Positions 22,936 through 35,997 of a DNA stretch of 64,000 nt are shown here, piece after piece. Origin of the DNA: Cliona cf. orientalis (lineage: Eukaryota; Porifera; Demospongiae; Clionaida; Clionaidae); contig OZ005689.1 of the NCBI GenBank assembly GCA_963930775.1, positions 31,086,159 through 31,150,158 of the forward strand, in the 5' to 3' direction. The notes below the pieces were generated by a model. The model had not been told where the DNA came from and made no database searches. It was given only the letters and a program-made list of their open reading frames with translations. Numbering within the stretch: position 1 is the stretch's first letter; each line of letters opens with the position of its first letter. The position numbers and the translations under genes are program-made.

Positions 22936-23110
22936 AAATTACCAGATATCAGCATAGAGGCAATCATAGCGAGTGGTGAGTATATTATATTCATCAAAAA
23001 TGTCAAAAGCTGACGTTTGTTTCACCTCATAATGTTGACAAACTGTACGTACAAATCACATCAGGTGTGCCATGTGCTGTTTCAACCGCATACTGCACAT
23101 GCCAGACTCT

Positions 23111-23369
23111 ACATGTGGCAGTTCCATGTAGAAAACGAACATTATTCCTATCACATTTTAAACCACTATTTCTAATTTACATGATTGTAACGCAGCTATG
23201 GAACCTCCCAGAAAGCTCAAAGTTAGGCTTTAGTAACTTCAATCTATCTGCTTGGGGTGAGCCAACTTCTGGCTTCAACTGTCAAAGCATAATAATAGGA
23301 GAGCTAATTGAATTAAACTAATTAAAAACGGAATAACGTTTGTTTTCTACATGGGACTGCCACACATGT
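23111..23369. mobile_element. MITE with ~40-bp inverted termini
   Basis: The left end contains GGCAGTTCCATGTAGAAAAC, and the right end contains its near-perfect reverse complement. Both flanks carry ACATGT, a possible target duplication that is itself palindromic. There is no coding capacity. Confidence 0.8.
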
Positions 23370-23897
23370 ATATGACGCATAAGTGAATGCAAGAGCACAC
23401 ACTAGGCTACTAATTGTGCACATGGGGTATGTGCTCTACAGAGCTCTCATTCTTGTTATACCAACACTGGCAGAACGAGAATGATGGATGTGCAGTACGA
23501 GTTTGAGGGTAGTATGATTTGAAGGATATACCTTCTCTCTCTTTCTCGAAAACTGGCAGTCATGTTGATGTGCTCATTGTAACATGGTGCTTGTAGTCAC
23601 ACTGTCTAGGTGTAAGGGTCAAGGAAGCTCATACTAGTGTCAGCTGCTATTATGTTTAGGCCGTTATCTTTACATCAATATGTACGTGCATTGTATACAT
23701 TTAGCTTCCTCCATAAACCAAGGCAGTGTGGCCCAGGGTCTTTATATCATGTGTGTGTGTTGAGCTTCTCCAGTTACAGCATGATTGAGCTGTCCATGAT
23801 AGAGCACTTGTTGCTCCTGTCATTGGAGATATATGGCATGTACTGATACAGACTTGGTTTTCCGTGGCAATGTGTTAGTGAATGGTCTGTATTGTGC

Positions 23898-24439
23898 TAC
23901 CGTAGAGTCTGGTTAATAAGCGCATGCGCTTATCACTCTCGGTGGTAAGGAAACATGCGTCTATTAGAAGATGTGCGCTTAATAGAGAGTGAAGTTTTGG
24001 CCCCGCCCACTGCCAGCACGTTCGAGCGTTCAATCATAAAGCTAGCAAGTTATGAACACAGCGATCCTTGGACTAAGCTCTGTAATAGTTCATGGGAGTA
24101 TGATCGGAAGCCATCGCTGGAAGAAAACCGTGGAAAAATAGCCGATTTCTTTGGCGAGACTCGCTTTGGTCAAGGTCAAGAGTCCGAACCCGTCTCAGTG
24201 GAACATCACAGTGTTGAGTATAGCCGATCTCGTGCAGCTGGCTATCCGAAAATAAGTTAGTAAATTAGTTCTAGCCATGTGGAGCATGGAACACTCTTGA
24301 TCGAACGATGACTATTACTGTCGTCTTTATTGGGCGCATGCGCTTATTAGACAATACTTAATAACAGGAAGGAAGCATGCGCTTATTAAAAAATATGCGC
24401 TTAATAAGCGTGTGCGCTTATTAACCAGACTTTACGGTA
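23898..24439. mobile_element. Mariner-type MITE, TACCGTA termini
   Basis: The left terminus TACCGTAGAGTCTGGTTAAT is matched by the complement at 24420-24439 with one difference, and AAGCGCATGCGCTTAT motifs lie just inside both ends. TA at both borders fits Tc1/mariner target choice. An internal 101-residue frame is not recognised. Decayed relatives lie at 26175-26275 and near 61411. Confidence 0.85.
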
Positions 24440-26339
24440 TATCTTTCCTCTCTTCTTAGACTCTAGCTTAGTCAGGACAAATGTGAAGGCTTGTTGTGTA
24501 TGTACGTAATGGCTGATTCTTGACTGGTCAGCTTTGGATGATTTCGCTAGAAAATGTTTTCCAAAGCAGCTATGAGTACACATCTGATTTGTAATGAGAG
24601 TAGGGTGGGGAGATATTTAATTTGTGTGCTTACAGTTCGATCCAGGAATCAGCCATTCCTTCTTTCTCTCCCTTGAATTTGAGCCGGGGCATTATGTGGT
24701 AGACATAATGCCTCGAGGGTCACCTGTGCATCTGCCTCCGCGTGGCGTGACCTGGGATAGGAGTTATATGTACATGGAAATTTCTCCATAATCAGGTCCT
24801 AGTAGCTACTATATCATCCCTTCACTATAGTTTGTGATTCTGTTGTACATGTAACTCTGAAGCCAAAGGATGCACACCATCGCTGTCTCTTTTAGAGAGA
24901 GAGAAGTATTTTGTTCATGGGTGAGGTAATTATGGTGTAGTCTATGATAATGTATGATGTAACCTATTGTGTAAGTATATCCCCGAGTCCCAACCAACAA
25001 AATTCGGCTCTTGCTATGATGAAGTTATGATGAAATTTATGATGAAACCTATTATGTAGTTACTGTGAAGACTGTTTCAAAATGTTTAGCACGCATGAAG
25101 GCTTGTTGGGGCCCAGAATTCAAATCTAGCGTATAAAAGATCGTCGACTATTGATGATATATGGCGATTTTCTCAGTTCGCTTTCTTTGATGCGCTCACA
25201 CTAGGGGGGATTTCCCTATTCAGTCTACCTTATGGCAGGTGGAGGTCACGTCCAAGTCAACCGGCTCAAGCCGTGCACCCCAATGTACGCGTATACAGTG
25301 CATGCGCTGTTTGTTGAGGTGACCTAGTTAAAATTATGGCGGCGTACAGTAGTGCGGTGTAATACTTTTCATGAGGGACGAGGTATGTAGTGTATATCCC
25401 CAGTATAAATTTACTTTTCTGTGGTTATGAGGTTATTATGGTGTAATTATGAGGTAATCTCTTAGGTAATCTATGAGGTAAATGAGAAAACTCAGGGCCT
25501 CTATGCAGCCTTTCTGAGACTTGAAAATCAGTAAGTATATTATAGAGTATCTAACAAATGTATCGAGCGAATACCTTATAAGCAGACTCCATCTCTGCGC
25601 ATCGATATGGACAGTGTACCCACAATATTGACAACTTCTTACCACATGCACCACTGCAACTATGCAGCTACTGAGGATATGGTGAAGTGTTTCACAGAGT
25701 GTATCACTGAACAGCAAAGCAGATCGATAGAGTGCTCTTATCCCCTTCAATTAGAAATCATCGTTTAAGTAGTCACACAACAGTTGCTCATAGTCATAGG
25801 TACATGGAGAGAGGGTACGTATGTGTGTAGGTTAACTGTGGCCACCACAGTAGACTAGGTGATATAAAATTGTTTAAGCGACTGTATAATTATGTATGGT
25901 GTACATTCCATATTATGTCCCTTGAAATAAATTTCATGTGGCTGCCCATAGAATGTCTTGCTTATCTGTGTAATTGTATGCGGTTATAATTGAACAAGCA
26001 AGTAGTGAAGTAATAATTATATTGGAGTATAGCTACCGCTGTGAGCAATGATTATGAGCTTTTACTTGATTGTATTCTTTCTCTTCGTTGCCTCTTGTAT
26101 AGGATCCACCTAGTCACCCTATATCGTGCACCGCTTTAAGTGTTGTGTTTACAAAATTGACTGGGTTCCTACGGCACTGAATCTAGTGATAAGCGCATAT
26201 CCTTATTAGGCATATACTACCACTCCACTTGCTGCTGTAAGTGCATGCACTTATTGGCCAGATTTCACAGTAACTTGACTTCAATCCTATTGCAAAATAA
26301 CGAAAACCACAAAATATTAGCATATTATGCAGTTCTGAC
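24440..26339. other. No gene seen; decayed MITE relic
   Basis: No supported frame. Positions 26175-26275 (GATAAGCGCATATCCTTATT, then TGCATGCACTTATTGGCCAG) are a diverged small copy of the 23898-24439 element. Confidence 0.5.
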
Positions 26340-26525
26340 CATAAAGGGGAGCTGGTGGAGTAGGTCGCGTAACTGGTGGAGCTGGCGGAGGAGGACTCAT
26401 TGCTGGAGGAGGAGGAGCAGAGGGCCGCTGACCAGCCGGAGGAGGATGAGCAGAGGGCCACTGACCAGCAGGGGGACTTGCTGCTGGAGGAGGAGCAGCA
26501 GAAGGCCACCGACCAGCTGGAGGAG
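26340..26525 (+). repeat. E/Q-rich-type minisatellite, left part
   Basis: Repeats of GAGGAGCAGAGGGCCACTGA followed by CCAGCCGGAGGAGG, the same unit as at 29616-29772 and 30572-31757. The array is cut at 26525 by the hAT element that follows. Confidence 0.85.
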
Positions 26526-29500
26526 CAGGGGCGGATACAGGAGTTTTGAAAGGGGAGGTCTAAAAAGGTAGAAAAAAATGTATACGCGCGCAAAGCGCGC
26601 GTGAAATTTTTGACCACGCACAGTGTAATTAATTTATGTAACTATTAATCACTATTTCATGTGTTTTTTGTTATGGGCTGTGTAACTGAATTTCAGTATA
26701 ACATCAAGTTGCCATTGAAGAGAAACAAACGGTGAAAGTCGTTAGTAACTCCCACACGCAATCCTAACTGTAGGCAGCACGCGCGTGCAGTGGTGTAATT
26801 AGTGGTCAGGTATAAGTTAAAGCTGAAATCTTCTTGGATGGGATTGCGCAAACTCATCAACAATCTTCTCTGGGTCCAAGTTAATGTCACGATGACACTG
26901 CAGCAGTGTTAAAGCATTTAATCGTTCGGCTCCCATTGTACTTCGTAGCCTTGATTTCACTAGTCTCAATAGGCTTATTGACCGTTCACATTCACATGAG
27001 GTGACAGGAATTGTTACTATGATCATCATTAGGGAACGGATATTAGGAAAATAGTCCTTGTCCACATGAGCCAGTGCTTTTTCTGGAGTGTTCAGATTCT
27101 TAGCCTCTTCTGCATTATGCACCCACTTACTTTGCCACAGCTCCAACTCCACATCTAAGCATCTGGAGGCAGGAAGATCATCTTTGTACAGTGTGAGTAG
27201 CCTAGGGAAATCACTAGCTTGTATAGACCTAGTATTATGTAGTGAAGATGGTAAGAGTTTCATAAATTCAACTACTATAGCAGAAGATTCTGTGTCAAAT
27301 CGAGACTCAAGCTCAAGAATGATGTGGTCCAAGAGGGGTATTGTTATACTTAGCTTGTAATATTCCTTTACAGTATCAGATGGAATATTTGAACGGTGCT
27401 GTTGTCTGCTGGCTAGACGAGGTGAAGATTCTTGAACACCAACCAACTGGCTGAGCTGAAGCACTTCATCGTATACAATATCATGAAATTCATCAACTGT
27501 AGACCTGGCTTTCTTTAGTGCAGATTTAATGGACTCAATATCCTGGTGGGCTTTGACAACATCTACATACCTGCCCTGTAATTTGACACTGATCCCTTTT
27601 ACATACGCCAGAATCTTCTGTGTCAACAAAAGTGAAACAATAAATGAAAACTGTGATAAAGCAAGCAGAAATGATTGGGCTTCGTGTCTAGTATCCCTAT
27701 TCCATTGAGATGGTGAACTACGTGATATCTCTTCCAAGCAGCTAACTAAGGGCAAGTATAAGTCAACAAACACATCAAATGCTTCATGACGCTCCACCCA
27801 TCTGGTTCTGCACATTTCCTTAAGCTTACGTCGCTTTTCCTCATTTGGACAGACATCACTAATCCATTTCTCCAGTTCAAGCTGTCGCTTTGGTGAGTTG
27901 TTAAAGAACCGTGTGATAGAATCAGCTGTTTCCATCATGTTACTCACTTCACGGATGGCACATGACTTTACAACACAGAGATTGAGCCTATGGGCTGCAC
28001 AGTGTGTGTATAGTGCTTTGGGATACTTGGTACTAATTCTAGCTGCTACCCCCTTTGTGCATCCAGACATAGCACCAGCTCCATCATAGCCTTGCCCACG
28101 GAGCAGTGAAGCCGGTAATTGCCAAGAGCTTAGCTGAGTAAGAATAGTGCTGGCAATGGCTTCACCACTAACACCATTTACACACTCAATAAAACCAAGA
28201 AACTTTTCACATGGTTTATTGTTACAAACAAATCTGATTGATATAGAAAGCTGCTCTTTGTTAGCTACGTCCGTAGCTTCATCAGCAATTATCGAGAAAA
28301 ATAGAGCTTCCTTGATATTATCAAGGATTTACTGTCTAATTAAATCACCACATATTGCTATGATCTCATTTTGAATTGTTTTGCTAGTATAGACAGCATT
28401 GCTGGCAGCTGTTTGAAGGTGTTCAGATAAAATCTTGTCACCAGCCTGAATATGAAATTGTAGTAAGGCCAAAAAATTACCGTGGTTGGCAAGGGGATCA
28501 GCATCCACACAAGTGTGGTCATCTCGGTGACCTCTCAAGGAAATGCCGTCGACCACAAAAGATGATTGTTTCTACAATTGAACGCAACTTAAGCCTATTT
28601 TGTGCTATGGCTGTCCTCCTCTGCACGCTTAGTTGCTGATCAATTGAAAGCATCCTCTTGTTTTGTATCTGCATAAAAGTCATTGCCGCATCAACTGCTA
28701 TTTTATGAAATTTTTTCCCATGAAAATGCTCATCGAGCTTTTCTGCAGCCTTCTTAAAGTTAGTGAATGGCTTGGTAACAAAAATTCCAAGCTCTTTCAT
28801 TGTGGAAGTGCATTTTGCAAACAAAACACAAAATTTGCAAAAGCCACCATCAGCAGATTCTGAATAAACAAGACCATTGTAACTGGTTAGCCACCTATGC
28901 TGGAAGTGTCGCACAGAGCCACTGATAATACGGCTTGGAAAGCTATATCCAGGGCTGGGTACAAAGCTATGTTTCATTAAAAAATACTTCTCCCTATCAG
29001 TAAGATACCGTTCCTGTTTGAGAGCTTGAATTAAGTGCAAGTCTCCAGAGCTAACTGCAGGGTGTAAGGTATCTTGAGCATCACTAGCATCTTTTTCTCC
29101 ATCATCATTGGTATGCAGAGCCACCAGCGGCTCAGTGGTGGTGGTATCAGACTGCTCATTGTCTGATTCATCATCATTTGACTCAGATGAACTACTACTA
29201 CTACTCTCAGTATCAATAGTACTCTCAAGCTCACTGCTGCCTCGTGTAGAGGTCGAAGGACACTCATCAGCTGTTGAGGCGGGGGTGGGGTCTCCCATGC
29301 ATGTGATCCTACATATGCATAGTATTATAGTACATGACTATGATCATTGCATGCACTGATACACAAACCTGTTTGATGGGCCATAGAACTGTAGGAGATT
29401 GGTACACTGTGATCGCTTAGGCTGAGATGGAGGCGCATTCTTCTGGCGCTTTATAGCCAAAAAGGAGACTGTTATCATAGGTGAGTTCAACTGAGCAAAT

Positions 29501-29615
29501 AGCGCCTATATAATACTGTACTAGACTAGCCATGCACAGTCGTGCACGTGAGACTTATGACAGCTGAAAGGGGGGGTCATGTGACCCCCAAGACCCCTCC
29601 CTGTATCCGCGCCTG
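26526..29615 (-). mobile_element. hAT transposon inserted in a minisatellite
   Basis: The left end CAGGGGCGGATACAGGAG and the reverse complement of the right end, CAGGCGCGGATACAGGGAG, are hAT-style termini. Flanking 8-mers are TGGAGGAG and AGGAGGAG, 7 of 8 identical. Because they lie in repeat DNA the duplication is suggestive rather than proof. The 3090-bp interior is almost filled by one minus-strand transposase gene. The same minisatellite resumes immediately after the right end. Confidence 0.9.
26817..29298 (-). pseudogene. hAT transposase (ZMYM1/P52rIPK-like), one frameshift and one stop
   Basis: Reading from the ATG at 29298: an acidic Ser-rich N terminus; a TTF-type zinc finger region around FPSRIISGSVRHFQHRWLTS and GGFCKFCVLFAKC; and a DUF4371-like stretch that switches frame near 28540 and continues as ISLRGHRDDHT and GNFLALLQFH. 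At 28330 a TAA interrupts the frame, after which it continues unbroken through ADEATDVANKEQLS (first catalytic Asp region), GYDGAGAMSGC (second Asp), a long helical insertion domain and the C-terminal hAT dimerisation block (TSCECERSISLLRLVKSRLR). With only two lesions over about 820 codons the copy died recently or is a passenger moved by relatives. The enzyme would act in the nucleus. Confidence 0.9.
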
Positions 29616-29772
29616 AGGAGGAGGACTCATTGCAGCTGGAGGAGGAGGAGCAGAGGGCCACTGACCAGCCGGAGGAGGTGGACTCACAGGAGGAGTAGAG
29701 GGCCACTGATCAGCCGGAGGAGGACTCACAGGGAGGAGTAGAGGGCCACTGATCAGCCGGAGGAGGACTCGT
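29616..29772 (+). repeat. E/Q-rich-type minisatellite, middle part
   Basis: Continuation of the array interrupted by the hAT element, three to four units long, ending in unique sequence at about 29772. Confidence 0.85.
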
Positions 29773-30571
29773 TCCTACTCTGTACAGTTAAGGCCTGGGT
29801 CCACTTGAACTGGAGCGAGGGTCACATATCAGGTTATGGAGGCTACTTGGAGCAAGCTATGAACTTCTAACTTGGAATATAGTTACTACACACAATAATA
29901 GATTCTAATTAATTAACTAATAGCCACGCCCACCTGTTTATTAATTAGCGGTAATTAAAAATATCCATACACTCACTTAGGCGGCGTATATAGAAACTAG
30001 GTAGGCTCTAGTTGAGGAGGTCCTAATAACCATGACTAGCACTACAATTTAGCGTCTTACATGCATGTACCTTCGGGGAGTTATAAGCCTACGAAGACCG
30101 AAATTGTAGTCTACTTCGAGCTAATTAAATATTCATAGCCATGTGTTGGCTTTATGATAGAAACTTACGGTTTGCTAACAAGGACTATACCAGAAGAATG
30201 TCCGCTCTTTCCAATGAGTACACTCAGAGCAAGACTCAGGGCGGCTATGTACGCCGCCTTTCTTGATCCAGTCGGCCATCTCCAGCTGCTCCGAGTAGCC
30301 TCGAGCGCTTGATACACGAACAACTGCTCTTGACACGACAATAGCCTAGCCTAATAATATAGACTCTACGCTAAAGGCTAAATAGATCCTGCGGCTAACT
30401 CACGATCACCTAGCTATCTTGTACACGATGTCTTCTAGCCTCCTAGCCACTCGTTTCTATACAAAGCTAACTGTCAGCCATTGGCCACACCCCCGTATAT
30501 TTTTCAATTATTTCCGTTCACCTCCGGATACGTACGTAGCGCGCGCGCCCCAGGCCTTAACATGCCAGAGT
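29773..30571. other. No gene seen
   Basis: AT-rich sequence with one CACGCCCACC motif. It separates two parts of the minisatellite and probably represents another insertion, but no matching ends were found. Confidence 0.4.
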
Positions 30572-31757
30572 AATGGAGGAGAAGCAGGACCAGCCAGAGG
30601 AGAAAGACTCGCTGCTGGAGGAAGAGGAGCAGAGAGCCATTGACCAGCTGAAGGAGGGGGACTCAAAGGAGTAGAGGGCCACTGATCAGCCATCGGAGGA
30701 GGAGGACTCATTGCTGCTGGAGGAGGAGGAGCAGAAAGCCACTGACCAGCCGGAGGAGGGTGACTCGCTGCTGGAGGAGCAGAGGGCCACTGAGGAGGAG
30801 TAGAGGACCACTGACCAGCCGAAGGAGGAGGAGCAAAAGGCCACTGACTCGCAGCTGGAGTAGGAGGAGCAGAGGGCCACTGACCAGCCGGAGGAGGGTG
30901 ACTCGCTGGAGGAGGAGGAGCAGAAGGCCACTGACCAGCCGGAGGAGGGTGACTCGCTGCTGGAGGAGGAGTAGAGGGGCACTGACCAGCCGGAGGAGGA
31001 CTCGCTGCTGGAGGAGAAGCAGAGGGCCACTGACCAGCCGGAGGAGGGTGACTCGCTGGAGGAGGAGGAGCAGAAGGCCACTGACCAGCCGGAGGAGGGT
31101 GACTCGCTGCTGGAGGAGGAGTAGAGGGGCACTGACCAGCCGGAGGAGGAGGAGCAAAAGGCCACTGACTCGCAGCTGGAGTAGGAGGAGCAGAGGGCCA
31201 CTGACCAGCCGGAGGAGGGTGACTCGCTGGAGGAGGAGGAGCAGAAGGCCACTGACCAGCCGGAGGAGGGTGACTCGCTGCTGGAGGAGGAGTAGAGGGG
31301 CACTGACCAGCCGGAGGAGGAGGACTCGCTGCTGGAGGAGAAGCAGAGGGCCACTGACCAGCCGGAGGAGGGTGACTCGCTGGACGAGGAGGAGCAGAAG
31401 GCCACTGACCAGCCGGAGGAGGGTGACTCGCTGCTGGAGGAGGAGTAGAGGGGCACTGACCAGCCGGAGGAGGGTGACTCGCTGCTGGAGGAGGAGTAGA
31501 GGGGCACTGACCAGCCGGAGGAGGAGGACTCGCTGCTGGAGGAGAAGCAGAGGGCCACTGACCAGCCGGAGGAGGGTGACTCGCTGGAGGAGGAGGAGCA
31601 GAAGGCCACTGACCAGCCGGAGGAGGGTGACTCGCTGCTGGAGGAGGAGTAGAGGGGCACTGACCAGCCGGAGGAGGAGGACTCGCTGCTGGAGGAGAAG
31701 CAGAGGGCCACTGAACAGCCTGAGGAGGGTGACTCGCTGGAGGAGCAGAAGGCCACT
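30572..31757 (+). repeat. Long minisatellite with open frames on both strands
   Basis: More than twenty units of about 51 bp (GACTCGCTGCTGGAGGAGGA, then GCAGAAGGCCACTGACCAGC). Variants alternate in higher-order blocks of about 150-160 bp. One plus frame would give an acidic helix-like repeat (EEEQKATDQPEEGDSLLEE) but carries TAG stops where GAGCAG became GAGTAG; its first part is an ATG-led 33-codon frame at 30572. A second plus frame is open for 382 codons (Arg/Ser/Trp-rich) and two minus frames for 356 and 430 codons (Ser-rich; Leu-rich). Unit lengths are multiples of three, which explains the open frames without selection. I annotate the DNA repeat, not the proteins. Confidence 0.9.
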
Positions 31758-32257
31758 TACCCTGTGTAAGTCAGGTGGTTCCACAAGCCACAGCTGCTTC
31801 TTGAATTTCGGGTACACCACCCTGAAGAGCTGCAATAACAGCGAAACAGAACACACGTTCTGTCGGTGGTTCCCACTACTGCAGGTATTGCAACTGGTGT
31901 TACAGTAAAAAAAAAACTCCACAATGGCTCTGGAGCTTATCTTCAAAAAATGAGTCCTCCTTTGGAGCAGATAACTACTCAAATCTGTTGTATTGCACAT
32001 GCTTCAGCAACACTGCACTGGATTAATCAAGTAAACAATGACACAAATTTCATGCACCCTTGTAACTGATCTGAGCACATGAATCTCTAGCTACTTTCTT
32101 TTTGATTATAATAAATTAAAATGCAGCACATCCCTCCCTCTCCGAGGAGTAGCAGTTCATTACCAGTAGCAAGGAGCTACGTAGAAATATTTGTTTGTGA
32201 ATTGATCATTAAAATACACGCATATGTGACTTGGCTGTTGTCTAGCAACCATAGTTG
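31758..32257. other. No gene seen
   Basis: Unique sequence between the minisatellite and the proposed 10.6-kb element. There is an A-run near 31909. No recognisable frame. Confidence 0.4.
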
Positions 32258-32470
32258 CCCGTGCAAAAAATTCCGCGGGCAAGCACGTGCATTTGCATGC
32301 TCACGGACGCTCGCTATCATCAAGATTATGCACGTTACGTACGCGATTCTATTGCGCAATTACGCATATAAACGCACGCTCAATGATCGCTGTGGTGTGC
32401 GTACAATTGCGTACGTATCCGTACAATGGTGCGCGTACATACGTATGCGTACGTCAGTGAATCTGCATGA
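32258..32470. repeat. Left inverted terminus and subterminal CGTACG cluster
   Basis: The terminal motif is followed by dense CpG-containing words (ACGTACGCG, GCGTACAATTGCGTACGTAT, CGTACATACGTATGCGTACG). This contrasts with the AT-rich surroundings and mirrors 42640-42894. Confidence 0.7.
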
Positions 32471-32589
32471 TTGTGCGGAAACTTGTTTGATGCTTGCGAT
32501 CTAGAGTGGTGAGATGCGCTATAGTTGAGTAACAAAGTCACCGTTGCTACCATAACCATAACCGAACCTGATCGACTTTCACCATGCTG

Positions 32590-32872
32590 TCACTGTAGCT
32601 GGAGTATCGTCGCCGTTCGCTTCGCCATCTACAGGGCCACCGGTATCGATGAAGAACGCTAGAGCACCTACCTGAACGCTTTCTTCAAGGACTCCTATCT
32701 GATGTACAAAGAAATGAGCACTTTTTCTACCGTCTGTTGCAACGATACTTCTCAGACTAAGCGTAAATGGTTTGCAACGGCGATCTGGCTGAGTAGCTGG
32801 TAGAAAAACCTTGCTGACCTGGCATCCAATTACTCCACCTACTTCGTACGCGCGTAGCGGTATATAGAGAAT
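32590..32872 (-). other. Possible extra exon, unrecognised
   Basis: A minus-strand open stretch of about 80 codons is bordered by AG at about 32851 and by a GTAGGT donor-like site at about 32683 (GVIGCQVSKVFL to VLEESVQ). It lies beyond the stop codon of the transposase gene, so it could be a remnant of an alternative 3' exon or chance. Confidence 0.25.
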
Positions 32873-34150
32873 GCTAATTCGCTTTAATACTTGACAACCG
32901 TTTTTATCAGCCTTGACAAACCATCATGGAAGAAAAATATCTGATACAAGTTAATCCAAAATAACATTATCAGTATCTATTTCTACTATATATATACTCT
33001 GTTCGATTTCAATGTAGACACATTTGTGTAATAGACAAGTAACAGGACTGTCAGTTTTGTCAACACGGAAAAATTTGCTAAGATGGTCTACAGCAGGGTC
33101 ACTGTCGAAGCACTCACTCGCAATTGCATTTGGTTGCAAAATCTGTATTACTGCATAAGGAAGTTGACTTTGTGGTAGACAGATAAACTTCTTGATGTGT
33201 CCAAACTTTCTAGTCTCCACATCTGATTCACTGGTAAATGACACCGTATAGCTGTTTTGTTTCTTTGTTCTTCCATACAAATATGAATAGTACACCTGCC
33301 CATTGATTTCAACACAGTAGAAAGTTTGTACTTTTTGTCCACGATGAAGAAGGGGTGATAACGTATGTATGAGGGAATCTTCAAGATGAGTTAGAGTAGC
33401 TCCTCCAAGGATAGCTACTGATGTGCTCACTGCCTGCCTGTTGCATGATCTGGATGTGTATAATGCACGTAAACAGTACGCATAATCAATAATTTTGTAT
33501 CATCATAATCATAATTAGTAACCAACCGTTTAAGCCCCAAGAGAATCTTGAAGAGAGTTTGAACATGGAGAGGTACAGTTGACGACGACAGCACTTCGCT
33601 GGTTAGGGAAGGTAGACCTTGCATGACAACATGGCAAAACGCCATCTGTATAGAGCACGGAAGAGATAGCAAGATTCCAAGAAACACCCCGCCCCAAGCA
33701 ATTGGCTTTCCCTATCTTTAATGTGGGATTGCTTCCCCCCCCCCCCCCCCTTTTGAATTTTGACACTAGGTATTTGCCCCTATTTGAGCAAAATCCTGAA
33801 ATAAACACAGAAGTTTACCTGAGAGGTCATATCCCTAGTGCTGTGGAATAATTTCTTGATGTGGTGATTCAAGTCCTCGAATGCAAAACAAGTGTATGCC
33901 CAAAGTGGGCCCCACTCTTCCACGCACATAGTAAGATGCTGGATAAGGTGCACGTTGTAAGTAGTTGCCGGTTCACCTACAAATAACATAATATAAATAT
34001 GCATTATAGCTCAACATAATAATATTATTGTCCCATTTGATGTGACCGATTTTGCCATGTTGCCATACGGTAAGCTCCACCAAACGCTCATGGACATTTG
34101 AAGTACTGACAAGGTAGATACAAACAGAATATTAGTATGGTTGGAAGGCA

Positions 34151-34306
34151 TACCGTATAGCCGGAAAATTTGGTGGGGAATTAAATTTGGTGGTTTGGCG
34201 GTCTAGCTTGTGACTGCCAAATTAAAATCCGCCAATATCTTTATAATTATGATTTAGGGCCCAACCGCCAAATTTAATTCCCGCCAATATTTCTGGCTAT
34301 ACGGTA
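34151..34306. mobile_element. 156-bp MITE, TACCGTATAGC termini
   Basis: The left end TACCGTATAGCCGGAAAATT and the right end, its near complement, with TA at both borders. Both arms contain GGGAATTAAATTTGG, so the element can fold along most of its length. It lies in an intron of the transposase gene, between the exons at 33819-33976 and 34394-34591. Confidence 0.85.
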
Positions 34307-35109
34307 GACGGTAGTAACAATGAAAAAGGCCTGACAGCTACTGACCCACATGAAGTATGGGGGTTGAATATCATCTACGAGGAATAGACATACGATATAG
34401 GTCGCCAAATTCATCATAAAAAGCCACAAGTGCTGTTTCAGCTGTGCTGAGGTCATCTCTCGACAGTGATGGAGCTGATAAGAGATGCACACCAGCAACA
34501 AGGCGGGATAGATGGTTGAAATATAGATCTGGCAAAATACCACTCAAAACTGGTAAGGAGTAGTAAAACAACCAACTTCTAAGCTCTGATCCTGCACAGG
34601 TAGACGATCAGTTGAGTACATGCATGTATACAAGGTGCAAGCTACGTATACATACCCTTCCAGTGGCCTATGTCCTCCAAGTTCTTAGGAAGTCTTGAAA
34701 GAATATCCGGTACTTGGATACTTAGCAATCTAGAATCACACAGGGACACCTATATATAACTAGAGCTCTATAGAGCACATACCCCGCGCGCACATTGCGC
34801 AACCTATAGAGCTGCTTTTGTTGCTGCTTGGTTGTATCAAGACCCCCATAAGCTCTTGGTTGTATAATATAGGGCTCTTGGTGATATCCGCAAAACCACA
34901 ACTGACTCTCTCTCTGCACCAGATCTAGACTAGGTACATATAGGTATCTTACATTCTAATTCGATGGGGCTTTGCATTCCAGTCTGCGGATAGCTTACCA
35001 GCCAAACGTATGCCGCTAGCATTATTGACGACCTTCACCTTCCATAAGTTATGCGCATGAGCAGAAAGCACAAGGCCTGCATGCATAATGCATTGAGTGG
35101 GCACTGTCG

Positions 35110-35352
35110 ATAGGCGTGGTTACGAAGGCTAACAAAAAGGCACCATTTGTGACGCTCGTGGACCATATCCCTCGATTCAAAGCACACTGAAGCCCGTTTT
35201 TCGCCAAATGCGACTGATTCATTGTACTTACTAGTCGCTCAGGTGACTAGACCTCGAGATATGGCGATTTTTCTGCTAACAACAACAACAACTACAACGA
35301 CAACGACGACACGACCGATTACTTTACCCCCTTGCGCATGCGCGCGGGGTAA
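35110..35352 (+). repeat. Dispersed repeat, copy 2
   Basis: Partner of 12970-13205. It ends in the hairpin-like TTACCCCCTTGCGCATGCGC followed by GCGGGGTAAT, and has an internal ACAACAACAACAAC/ACGACGACG stretch absent from copy 1. It lies in an intron of the transposase gene. Confidence 0.55.
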
Positions 35353-35997
35353 TTATGATAAAGGTGATCTCATAATATTATGATACATTGTACCCTGCTT
35401 TAATCACCTGGTTTCCAATGTAGAAATCCTTTTGTTTATATTTGTTGTTAAACCACAAGCCTAACAAAGTTTTGGTGACTCCAAGGTACAATCCATGTAG
35501 GTCATCCACAACCACTCCAGTCACCAGAGAAAAAGGGCGGTGCAAACCCAACACAGATGGTCCCACCACACCACGTACCTACACATGTATATGAAATGAT
35601 ACAACATGACTGACAGTGTCACATGTAAAATTAACATGCACAGCTAATCATTACTGGCTTTCCAGTAGTCAGTGCACTTCTTGCATCAGCAACTAACTCT
35701 CATGTGTACGAAGCTCAGCTATGCATTTGGGCCAAAACCTGTGCAGAGGCTGTCCAACTCTGGTTACTCCAGGATGATAGCAAAATAAGCAGCCACAGTA
35801 CCCGTTAAATTTCTTCATATTCATCACTCTCGCACGTGCAGGGAGATCCATTGAACAGAGGAGGAGGAGAGCACGTGCAGTCTTGTCACCATCAGGAGTT
35901 GATACTGGAAATCCTACACTCGGATATGGTAATTTAATAATAGCTGGAATAATTCACGATTATGGAGTAGCATACCCTTCAAGTAGAGGTCATTAAC